From NCBI GenBank assembly GCA_943325355.2, contig CALPPA020000092.1, forward strand, positions 1 to 6,785: DNA of 6,785 bases. The letters run 5' to 3'. The notes under the pieces are model-generated. The model was not told where the DNA came from, searched no databases, and worked only from the letters and a program-made list of their open reading frames with translations. Positions 1 to 5,624 of the stretch are shown in pieces (position 1 is the first letter of the stretch; each line of letters starts with the position of its first letter). This stretch comes from Klebsiella pneumoniae. Lineage in GTDB: Bacteria; Bacteroidota; Bacteroidia; Flavobacteriales; Flavobacteriaceae. Made by a program: the position numbers and the translations under genes.

Positions 1-106
1 GACCTTTACTTCCTAGAAATTTGATTCGGAAAGCTTCGAGTTCTTCCTTGTTTTGTGTTGAAAAAGCTTGTGCTTCACCAATATATTCTTTTATCTTGTC
101 TATCAT
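1..106 (-). CDS. pheS: Phenylalanine--tRNA ligase alpha subunit, N-terminal part (cut by window edge)
   Basis: This is the first 35 codons of the alpha subunit of phenylalanyl-tRNA synthetase, the cytoplasmic enzyme that charges tRNA-Phe as an alpha2beta2 tetramer with PheT. The fragment begins MIDKIKEYIGEAQAFSTQNK and ends in FRIKFLGSKG. The FRxKFLGxKG stretch is the conserved motif of the N-terminal coiled-coil region; the catalytic core lies beyond the left edge. A second in-frame ATG two codons upstream (110-112) would add Met-Lys; I chose the inner ATG because flavobacterial PheS proteins as I know them begin MIDKIKE. A TAnnTTTG promoter box lies 22 bases upstream of the chosen start, so the gene probably has its own promoter. 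Identification rests on 35 residues but the motif is distinctive. Confidence 0.9.
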   Translation of the reverse strand, partial: MIDKIKEYIGEAQAFSTQNKEELEAFRIKFLGSKG

Positions 107-128
107 TTTCATCCAATAATTGAGAGTG

Positions 129-136
129 CAAATTTA
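129..136 (-). promoter_or_regulatory. Bacteroidetes-type -7 promoter box for pheS
   Basis: The minus strand reads TAAATTTG here, an exact match to the TAnnTTTG -7 consensus of Bacteroidetes promoters. It lies 22 bases before the pheS ATG, giving a predicted leader of roughly 15-20 bases. No TTG or TTTG is present at the usual 17-23 base spacing upstream, because that space is filled by the heptamer array at 146-173. The promoter is inferred from the motif and position only. Confidence 0.5.
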
Positions 137-145
137 AGCAAAAAG

Positions 146-173
146 TTATAAGTTATAGGTTGTAAGTTGTAAG
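146..173. repeat. Heptamer tandem array 1 (TTATAAG/TTGTAAG, 4 units)
   Basis: Four consecutive 7-bp units occupy this stretch: TTATAAG, TTATAGG, TTGTAAG, TTGTAAG. A partial unit (AAAAG) precedes them. The array sits in the spacer between pheS and the unknown gene, directly upstream of the pheS -7 box. Its units resemble those of the array at 583-610, in the same orientation. The units are degenerate, so this is an old or drifting array rather than a fresh expansion. Confidence 0.85.
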
Positions 174-183
174 TTTTTGAAGC

Positions 184-197
184 AAATCTGAAATCTG
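184..197. repeat. Heptamer dimer AAATCTG x2
   Basis: AAATCTG occurs twice in tandem without mismatch. It shares the 7-bp period of the neighbouring arrays but not their unit sequence. With only two copies it could be chance; it is listed because it lies 10 bases from array 1 in the same spacer. Confidence 0.5.
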
Positions 198-217
198 CTA
201 TCGTTACTCTACAATCA

Positions 218-574
218 TCAATCAATAAGTTCCTTTTCTATAAAATAATTGACAATGGCCTCTTTCATCAAAACCGATTGTTCTCCAGCTTTTAAAGCTG
301 GCAATTCCTCTTTTACCTTGTAATGTGGCCAACCTTCTTCGTCGAAAAACTCAAATTCATAGAATCCATAAGGCTCCAACAATCGGCAAATGGCGATGTG
401 CATCAGGTTGAGTTTCTCGTCTTTCTCGTAAGTTCTATGGATTTTTCCTAATTCTTGCACTCCAATTAAATATATTATGGCGTCCAGATCTAAGTCTTCG
501 CCTTGCGAAAATTGGTTGGAAAGTATGTTGACTAGCTGTTCCCAGCGTTCTTTAAGTTGTATATCTCTTGACAT
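218..574 (-). CDS. Uncharacterised 118-residue acidic protein between pheS and cvpA
   Basis: I do not recognise a named family. The product has 118 residues, no signal peptide and no membrane segment, so it is probably cytoplasmic. The N-terminal half looks helical: an amphipathic stretch at 4-22, an acidic GEDLDLD segment at 25-31, then IIYLIGVQELGK at 33-44. Residues 57-70 (LMHIAICRLLEPYG) form another helix, followed by an aromatic acidic run (FYEFEFFDEEGWPHY, 71-85) and a final helix at 98-115. The gene ends in two consecutive in-frame TGA stops. It diverges from cvpA and points the same way as pheS, 111 bases upstream of it. The ATG at 572-574 follows an A-rich leader typical of this group. 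It is a real gene judging by composition, length and its own promoter box, and I recall small unnamed proteins in this spot in Flavobacteriaceae, but that is memory and not a search. Confidence 0.8.
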   Translation of the reverse strand: MSRDIQLKERWEQLVNILSNQFSQGEDLDLDAIIYLIGVQELGKIHRTYEKDEKLNLMHIAICRLLEPYGFYEFEFFDEEGWPHYKVKEELPALKAGEQSVLMKEAIVNYFIEKELID

Positions 575-582
575 TTTTTGTA

Positions 583-610
583 TTATGAGTTATGAGTTAT
601 GAGTTATGAG
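583..610. repeat. Heptamer tandem array 2 (TTATGAG x4, perfect)
   Basis: Four perfect tandem copies of TTATGAG run without interruption and a further TT begins a fifth. The array lies between the -7 box at 637-644 and the ATG of the unknown gene, so it should be transcribed in the 5' leader of that gene. On the minus strand the unit reads CTCATAA. Perfect identity suggests recent expansion or conversion, in contrast to array 1. Confidence 0.95.
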
Positions 611-636
611 TTCATAAAACACAAAAATTATTTTGG

Positions 637-644
637 CAAATATA
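637..644 (-). promoter_or_regulatory. -7 promoter box for the unknown 118-residue gene
   Basis: The minus strand reads TATATTTG, an exact TAnnTTTG match. It lies 62 bases upstream of the ATG, predicting a leader of about 55 bases that contains the TTATGAG array. I see no TTG at the expected -33 spacing, so the promoter may be weak or need an activator. It is the mirror image of the cvpA box at 670-677. Confidence 0.5.
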
Positions 645-649
645 AGAAG

Positions 650-677
650 TTGAAAATGGAATATTCTGTTATATTTG
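650..677 (+). promoter_or_regulatory. Promoter for cvpA (TTG, 17-base spacer, TATATTTG)
   Basis: TTG at 650-652 is followed after 17 bases by TATATTTG at 670-677, which fits the TTG / TAnnTTTG promoter pattern described for Flavobacterium. Transcription should begin a few bases after 677, giving a leader of about 20 bases before the ATG at 702. Confidence 0.65.
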
Positions 678-701
678 TCTTTCGAACTTAAAAATCATAA
701 A

Positions 702-1205
702 ATGAGTCTTTTAGATATTGTTTTGGGTGTGTTGCTAGCAATTAGTATTTTTAAAGGCATACGAAACGGACTTTTTGTGGAGTTGGCTTCATTAATTTCA
801 TTGATTTTAGGGATTTATGTTGCCATAAAGTTTTCGTTTATAGCAAAAGTAATGCTGTCGGGATTTGTTCATTGGAACCCAAAAACTATTCAAATTGTAG
901 CCTTTATAATTACCTTTCTTATTGTTGTAATCGGGATTTCGGTTATGGCAAAAGTGTTTACCAGCGTTGCTAATTTTGCGCAATTAGGTGTTATAAATAA
1001 ATTAGGCGGTGGCTTTTTTAGACTTTTAAAAACAATATTGGTAATCAGTATCTTTCTAAATCTTTTCGAAAAGATAAACTTCAACAATACTTTTGCTAAG
1101 AAAGAGACTTTAGACAATTCTTTGTTTTATAGACCCATCCAAAAAACAGCGGGATTCATATATCCTTCGATTGAAAAATGGGTTGAAGATCTTAAAAAGA
1201 AGTAA
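702..1205 (+). CDS. cvpA: CvpA-family integral membrane protein
   Basis: This 167-residue inner-membrane protein belongs to the CvpA family, named for colicin V production in Escherichia coli; in other bacteria it is tied to envelope stress and membrane integrity, and its molecular activity is unclear. The N-terminus SLLDIVLGVLLAISIFKGIR with a following NGLFVELASL is the family signature. Hydrophobic segments fall near residues 4-18, 28-45, 63-85 and 109-122, and the conserved glycine-rich turn is NKLGGGFFRLLK at 99-110. The C-terminal 40 residues are polar. I start at the ATG at 702. A longer reading from a TTG at 675 is possible in frame, but that codon lies inside the -7 promoter box and would add nine polar residues before the first helix. 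The gene converges with the bat operon, 68 bases from batE. Confidence 0.88.
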   Translation: MSLLDIVLGVLLAISIFKGIRNGLFVELASLISLILGIYVAIKFSFIAKVMLSGFVHWNPKTIQIVAFIITFLIVVIGISVMAKVFTSVANFAQLGVINKLGGGFFRLLKTILVISIFLNLFEKINFNNTFAKKETLDNSLFYRPIQKTAGFIYPSIEKWVEDLKKK

Positions 1206-1207
1206 AC

Positions 1208-1282
1208 AGTGATCGGTATTCAGTGGTAAGTCCGCACTACTAGATCTGTACACTAATTACTGAATACTGAACACTAATTTTT
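1208..1282. terminator. Bidirectional hairpin terminator between cvpA and batE
   Basis: Positions 1208-1231 pair with 1252-1275. By eye I count 19 Watson-Crick pairs, 3 G-U pairs and 2 mismatches over 24 positions, with a 20-base loop. The core is the perfect inverted repeat GTATTCAGT (1216-1224) and ACTGAATAC (1259-1267). On the plus strand the stem is followed by TTTTT at 1278-1282, as in an intrinsic terminator for cvpA. On the minus strand, the bat direction, the stem has two more weak positions and is followed by a looser T-rich run (TTTACTTCTTTTT). Lying between two convergent genes, it probably ends both transcripts. Confidence 0.7.
1246..1280. repeat. Heptamer tandem array 3 (CTGAAYA-like, 5 units)
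   Basis: Five consecutive 7-bp units read CTGTACA, CTAATTA, CTGAATA, CTGAACA, CTAATTT. The last one overlaps the stop codon of batE. The other hairpin arm (1203-1230) can be read in the opposite orientation as TAAACAG, TGATCGG, TATTCAG, TGGTAAG, a more diverged set. The array therefore supplies the right arm of the terminator hairpin. Confidence 0.7.
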
Positions 1283-2020
1283 CACTTCCTTAATGGCCGT
1301 TTTTTCAATCCAGCCTTCGGTTCCGTCAGTCAATTGAATTTTTCTCCAGTTTTCCATTGATTCCAGAACAAAAACTTTTGTTCCTTCGTGGATTGTAAAA
1401 ACCGTGTTACTCCCTTTTTGTGGTTCGCTTTTAACCAAAACCATTTCGGCAAAAACAATAGCAGGTCTTTCATTGTCGAAATCATTTTTCTCCGAAATTG
1501 CAGCTGAAACACTGACCAAAAGCAGCAATAGCAAGCCAAACATTCCGAAGAAAAATATTCTTTTTGTTACCGTTAATTTCGAAAAATAATATCCAATAAA
1601 ACAAAGTAAAAACAGTGTGGAAAATCCAACCGAAATCCAAGCCCAAGTATTGTAATGAAAGATGGAAGCGAAGTCGTGAACCATTTTTGAAAAACCAACC
1701 GTAGGTATCACTTTTATCTCGTCGATTTGCATTTTCTGTGCAAATTTAAGGTTGTTCGCTATTTCTGTATCGTCAGGATTGAGTACTAATGCTTTTTCAT
1801 AATTATAAATGGCGGGGGCCACTTTATTCAATTTGTAATAGCAATTTCCAAGGTTAAAATACAATTCCGCTGAATGTTGTTTAGCGGCCAAAACACTTTC
1901 GTATTCTGATATTGCCTGCTCGTATCTTTCTTTTTGGTATAGAGTATTTCCTTTTTCAAAACCTGTTTGGGCTAAGAAAACTTGGGTTGTTAGTAGTATT
2001 ATAAAAATTATCTTTTTCAT
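1274..2020 (-). CDS. batE: BatE: TPR and SH3-like membrane protein
   Basis: The last gene of the Bat operon encodes 248 residues. A signal sequence covers about 1-17 (cleavage likely at FLA|Q). Two TPR motifs follow at about 19-52 and 53-86; the second is canonical, YFNLGNCYYKLNKVAPAIYN then YEKALVLNPDD. Two membrane helices lie near 126-145 and 154-174. The C-terminus, about 184-245, is a bacterial SH3-like domain recognisable from VLVKSEPQKGSN, the HEGTKV turn and the ending GTEGWIEKTAI. TPRs mediate protein contacts, and SH3-like domains in envelope proteins often bind peptides or cell wall; the ligand here is unknown. If the signal sequence is cleaved, TPR and SH3 parts would both face the periplasm. 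The gene starts 45 bases after batD, the widest gap in the operon, behind an A-rich leader. Confidence 0.92.
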   Translation of the reverse strand: MKKIIFIILLTTQVFLAQTGFEKGNTLYQKERYEQAISEYESVLAAKQHSAELYFNLGNCYYKLNKVAPAIYNYEKALVLNPDDTEIANNLKFAQKMQIDEIKVIPTVGFSKMVHDFASIFHYNTWAWISVGFSTLFLLCFIGYYFSKLTVTKRIFFFGMFGLLLLLLVSVSAAISEKNDFDNERPAIVFAEMVLVKSEPQKGSNTVFTIHEGTKVFVLESMENWRKIQLTDGTEGWIEKTAIKEVKN

Positions 2021-2065
2021 TATTTATTTGTTTTTGGTCACGGATAACAAGGATGTTAGGTGTTT

Positions 2066-3823
2066 TTAACTAATTTGTTTTTCCAAATCCGAAATTATCA
2101 ATACGGCTTTATCAAAATCCTGTTGAATTTCAGCGCTTGATGATTGAGCAAAACGTGCCAATTCGCAGTTTTCTGTAAGTGTAATAAAATCAATTACTGT
2201 TTGAGTACCTGCATTTCTCGACAATAATAATTGCTCAATGTTACTTTTTGTCATATCGGACGTTTCAATGTGCAATTTGGCTTTCAGGAAATTGTGCATT
2301 GCTTTTTCCAAAGCCACGTAAAATGGTTCTTTGTTGTTGATTTGCTTTTTGGCTTCTGATAAATATTTCTTGGCCAATCTGTTGTTCATTTTAATTCTGT
2401 TTCCAAAAACATCACCGTCTATGGCTTCTTTTTTCTTTTTGAACAATACAATCAACGGGAGCATTAAAAATGGCAAAAGCAATAAACTATAAAACAAATT
2501 AGACCCCAAGAAATCATTATTATTCATTGTTCTAAGATTGCTTTTTAGCTTAATGAATTTGAATTGTTCGCTACTTGAAACTATGTTTTTAGAATTTCCA
2601 GATGTTGTTGTAGCCACTTGGTCATTGGCCGAAGGTCCGTCAAGAACATTAATCATTATTTCTGGCGAACTTATGGTTTTATAGGTTCCGGATCCTAAAT
2701 CAAAATAGGAGAATTGCATTGGTTTTATTGGATAATTCCCTTTGAATTGAGGAATAATAGTATAACTATCCGATATTTTTCCTGACATACCTAATAACGT
2801 AGTATTTACTTTTTCACTATGAACAGGATCATACATTTCGAGTGAATTAGGCACTACAGGTTTTGGCAAATTGAATAATTTCATATTCCCATTTCCAGTC
2901 ACGCTAACAATTAAATCAAGACTTTCTCCGTTTTTTAAATTCGTTTTCGAAGGGATTACCTTAAAATCAAATTTACCTACAGCTCCCGAAAAATCTAAAG
3001 GTTTTCCGGCTTCAGGAAGTGCTTTTACAGCGATTGTTTTGGCTCCGGCTGAGACTCTTTTGTTTCCATTAGCAACTTGAACTCTGCCAAACATATCTCT
3101 ACGGTTTGTAGGCAATTGTACATCAATATCCAATGACAAAGGTTCAATAACTAGTTTGCCTGATTTTTGAGGGTATAAAACTGTTTTTCGAAGGACTACA
3201 AAACGGTACTTTTCTCCTTTAAACATTCCTTCTTCACCTACAAGTTGCTTGATGTCGATGTTTTGGCTCCAAAAATCATTGTATTTGGGTTTGTCTAATT
3301 CCCTCCAATTCGTGATTCCAATATTATAACTGAAATACAGTTTATAAACCACCGTAATGGGTTCATTGATGTAAGGATTTGTTTTAGAAATATCGGCAAC
3401 AAGATAAATATTGTCGTCTGCTGAAATTTGTGTATCGTTGGGGTCTTTTGGCTGCTCGACCGCAGCGGTAACATTTATTTTTATTGGATTTGTTTTATAA
3501 ATTTGACCGTTGTATTCTATAGTAGCTTGTTTGATAATTAGATTCCCTTTTTGCTGAGGCAATAGAAAATAAGAATATGTTTTTTCGAAAGAACTTTTCC
3601 CATTTACCCACGACTGACTGACTTGCTGACTTGGTCCTGCGATAATTCTAAATCCTTCAAAAGACGGTTGATTAAAGTTGTCACCGTCCATATTCATCAC
3701 GAAATCTATGCGAAGTCTCTCATTAAGTCCAAGCGTAGTTTTGCTGACTTTTGCTTCAAATTGTACTTGAGCCAAAAGGGAGTTACACGCTACTAAAACA
3801 ATCGCTATTATAAATTTTTTCAT
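2066..3823 (-). CDS. batD: BatD: exported beta-domain protein with one membrane anchor
   Basis: This 585-residue protein matches the BatD (oxygen tolerance) family in length and layout. A signal sequence occupies residues 1-18. Up to about 395 the chain is beta-rich, as expected for stacked immunoglobulin-like domains. A motif of the form PQ-x-x-G-x-(L/Y)-x-I recurs at 89-97, 218-226 and 358-366 and probably marks equivalent strands. A polar linker (396-440) leads to a membrane helix at about 443-461 ended by FKKKKEA, which puts the bulk in the periplasm and the helical tail (470-585) in the cytoplasm. The tail could contact cytoplasmic partners such as MoxR, which is inference. LVAC at 10-13 fits a lipobox, but 12 residues is short for a lipoprotein signal. 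The gene follows batC by 20 bases. Confidence 0.93.
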   Translation of the reverse strand: MKKFIIAIVLVACNSLLAQVQFEAKVSKTTLGLNERLRIDFVMNMDGDNFNQPSFEGFRIIAGPSQQVSQSWVNGKSSFEKTYSYFLLPQQKGNLIIKQATIEYNGQIYKTNPIKINVTAAVEQPKDPNDTQISADDNIYLVADISKTNPYINEPITVVYKLYFSYNIGITNWRELDKPKYNDFWSQNIDIKQLVGEEGMFKGEKYRFVVLRKTVLYPQKSGKLVIEPLSLDIDVQLPTNRRDMFGRVQVANGNKRVSAGAKTIAVKALPEAGKPLDFSGAVGKFDFKVIPSKTNLKNGESLDLIVSVTGNGNMKLFNLPKPVVPNSLEMYDPVHSEKVNTTLLGMSGKISDSYTIIPQFKGNYPIKPMQFSYFDLGSGTYKTISSPEIMINVLDGPSANDQVATTTSGNSKNIVSSSEQFKFIKLKSNLRTMNNNDFLGSNLFYSLLLLPFLMLPLIVLFKKKKEAIDGDVFGNRIKMNNRLAKKYLSEAKKQINNKEPFYVALEKAMHNFLKAKLHIETSDMTKSNIEQLLLSRNAGTQTVIDFITLTENCELARFAQSSSAEIQQDFDKAVLIISDLEKQIS

Positions 3824-3843
3824 TGTATTTTATTCTAATTGAA

Positions 3844-4584
3844 TTACCAATCCTTTTCTGCTGGTGTTGGTTTTCCTTTTACTTTTTGGGCATTTACTTT
3901 ATCTTGAATCTTCTTTTCTTCGTTGTTTACGGCTTCCAAAAGATTTTCTAATCGTTGTTTGGAAATTCCTCCTGGCATTGGTTTAGGTTTTCCTTCGTCT
4001 TTTGGTTTATCATCTTTATTCTCGCCCTTATCTGCTGGTTTGTCTTTCCCTTTATCGTCTTCTTTGTCCTTGTCTTTTTTGTTTTGGTCGTCTTTCTTCT
4101 CTTTTTCTCCGTCTTTTTTATCGTCCTTCTTGTCTTTATTTTTATCGTCTTTTGGAGGATTTTCTTTCAACTTCTTTTTGGCCAAAGCATAATTATACCT
4201 AGTTTCTTCATCCGATGGATTATTGCGTAAGGCATTTTTATAGGCTTCAACCGCATTAGTATAATTTTTTTCGTTCATAAAAACATTTCCTAAATTATGA
4301 TAGATTTTATGTTTTTGAGTTCTTGATTTAGTATTCTCAATCGCTTTTGCATAAGCAAATTTTGCTTCCGCATTTTGGTTTTGCTTATAAATTGAATTCC
4401 CTAGGTTAAAAGGTGCAACTGTTCTTTTAGGAAATTTGGAATTAGAAATTCTATAATTGGCTTCAGCTTCAGCAAACTTCTTTTCGGAATATTCCTCATT
4501 TGCTTTAGGCATTGTCTTATCTTTTTCTTGGGCAGAAACTGCTAAAGAAAGTGTTAGTAAAATATATAAAATACAATTTTTCAT
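3844..4584 (-). CDS. batC: BatC: exported TPR protein with Lys/Asp linker
   Basis: The product has 246 residues. A signal peptide spans 1-18 (LAVSA|QE), so the protein is probably periplasmic. TPR-like helices cover about 26-135; the best match is at 92-125 (HKIYHNLGNVFMNEKNYTNA then VEAYKNALRNNPSDEE). Residues 141-200 are a low-complexity linker: by my count 22 Lys, 17 Asp and 6 Glu in 60 residues, almost charge-balanced and without bulky hydrophobics. The last 40 residues (QRLENLLEAVNNEEKKIQDK and the terminal AEKDW) match the conserved C-terminal end of BatC proteins, so the gene is complete. The start overlaps the batB stop by one base (TAATG). BatC is thought to act with BatA and BatB as a scaffold; the linker may act as a flexible spacer. 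Three plus-strand reading frames opposite the linker are artefacts of its composition. Confidence 0.92.
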   Translation of the reverse strand: MKNCILYILLTLSLAVSAQEKDKTMPKANEEYSEKKFAEAEANYRISNSKFPKRTVAPFNLGNSIYKQNQNAEAKFAYAKAIENTKSRTQKHKIYHNLGNVFMNEKNYTNAVEAYKNALRNNPSDEETRYNYALAKKKLKENPPKDDKNKDKKDDKKDGEKEKKDDQNKKDKDKEDDKGKDKPADKGENKDDKPKDEGKPKPMPGGISKQRLENLLEAVNNEEKKIQDKVNAQKVKGKPTPAEKDW

Positions 4585-5618
4585 TATTCTTTTTCGTTAA
4601 ATAAATTCAACTTTCGCACCCATTTTGTCTTTCTTTCCAAAAGGAAAACATCTAAAAATAATAAGGCAAAAGCAAAACCCAAGAACCATTGAAATTGGGA
4701 TTGAAAATCGGCCATTTGCGTCGATTCGAATTCGGTTTTTTGGATATTGTCAAGCGCATTTTTTACGTAATCAATAACTTCCTTGGTATTATTCCCACTA
4801 ACATATCCTCCTTTTGTGGCTTTGGCAATGGAAGTTAACCCTTCTTTATTCAATTTTGTTATAACCACTTCGTTATTATTGTCTCTTTTGAAACTTTCGA
4901 TTACACCATTTACCCTCAAAGGAATTGTGCTTCCTTTTTCAGTTCCAACGCCAATGGTTATGATTTTCATTCCGAGTTTATTAGCCTCTTCGGCTGCAGA
5001 TTCTGCTCCTTCTGAATGATCCTCACCATCTGAAATCATAATCAACAACTTGCTGGTTTTACTCTTTTCTTCAAAGTACGTTGCCGCTAATTTGATGGCT
5101 TCGTCTAGTGAAGTTCCTTGTGAAGAAACTATGTCAGTGTTTATGCTTTGCAAAAACATTTTGGCCACACTATAATCTGTAGTAATTGGCAATACAGGAA
5201 AAGCACTTCCGGCATAAGCCACAATTCCTATTCGGTCATTGCCTAACTGGTTGATGAGTTGGGAAACGATTTGTTTACTTTTTTCCAATCGGCTTGGCAC
5301 TACATCTTCGGCGAGCATACTTTTAGAGACATCCATAGCAAAAACGATGTCAATTCCTTCGCGTTTTACGGTTTCCATTTTGGTTCCAATTTTTGGATTT
5401 ACCAATCCTAAAATCAATCCAACTAATGCCAGAAGCATTACAACCAACTTGAAAATAGGTTTGAAAACAGATTTTTCAGGACTTAATTTCTGTATCAAAT
5501 CTAAGTCTCCAAATTCGCGCTGTTTGATTCTTTTCCAATATTGATTGTATAGAAAAAGTAAAACCACAATCGGTACAATAAAAAGAAGGTATAAATATTT
5601 TGATTCGTCTAATTCCAT
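4584..5618 (-). CDS. batB: BatB: inner-membrane von Willebrand A protein
   Basis: This 344-residue protein has membrane helices near 8-25, 54-74 and 311-328, with a von Willebrand factor A domain between the last two (about 88-290). The metal-binding MIDAS site is complete: D96, S98 and S100 in DVSKS, T169 in QGTS and D197 in SDGED. A divalent metal and a ligand acidic residue would meet there. The TIGVGTEKGSTIPL strand-turn is typical of BatB. VWA proteins of this group work with MoxR AAA+ ATPases; BatA and BatB are thought to form a complex. The gene starts six bases after the batA stop, and its own stop overlaps the batC start. The short basic C-terminal tail after the third helix should be cytoplasmic. 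Whether the VWA domain faces the periplasm or cytoplasm depends on the helix count; three helices plus a positive tail favour periplasmic. Confidence 0.94.
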   Translation of the reverse strand: MELDESKYLYLLFIVPIVVLLFLYNQYWKRIKQREFGDLDLIQKLSPEKSVFKPIFKLVVMLLALVGLILGLVNPKIGTKMETVKREGIDIVFAMDVSKSMLAEDVVPSRLEKSKQIVSQLINQLGNDRIGIVAYAGSAFPVLPITTDYSVAKMFLQSINTDIVSSQGTSLDEAIKLAATYFEEKSKTSKLLIMISDGEDHSEGAESAAEEANKLGMKIITIGVGTEKGSTIPLRVNGVIESFKRDNNNEVVITKLNKEGLTSIAKATKGGYVSGNNTKEVIDYVKNALDNIQKTEFESTQMADFQSQFQWFLGFAFALLFLDVFLLERKTKWVRKLNLFNEKE

Positions 5619-5624
5619 TTTTAT

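Larger units (their letters stand above)
637..677. repeat. 9-bp inverted repeat spanning divergent promoters
   Basis: CAAATATAA at 637-645 and TTATATTTG at 669-677 are perfect reverse complements separated by 23 bases. Each arm holds one TAnnTTTG box, so the two promoters fire outward from the shared centre. The symmetry may just follow from two similar boxes, but it extends one base past the 8-base consensus, and the nn bases are the same in both arms. Confidence 0.8.

Noticed and set aside
146..610. CRISPR array
   Set aside because: Repeat units are 7 bp and directly abutting without spacers, which excludes CRISPR.
575..701. Small RNA gene or riboswitch in the divergent spacer
   Set aside because: After the two promoter boxes and the TTATGAG array no room or stable fold is left, and no known riboswitch pattern is visible.
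1242..1247. AGATCT palindrome in the terminator loop as a regulatory site
   Set aside because: A six-base palindrome is expected by chance at this length and nothing else supports it.
1330..1539. Second minus-strand frame inside batE, rich in Trp, Phe and Lys
   Set aside because: It is an out-of-frame reading of batE with no start context; the batE frame continues intact through the region.
1404..1589. Plus-strand open frame inside batE
   Set aside because: Antisense to the SH3 and membrane segments of batE, which are clearly coding.
3923..4230. Three overlapping plus-strand open frames opposite batC
   Set aside because: They are rich in Phe, Ser and Leu only because they read the complement of the Lys/Asp linker. 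batC itself has a signal peptide, TPRs and a conserved tail, so the plus-strand frames are shadows.
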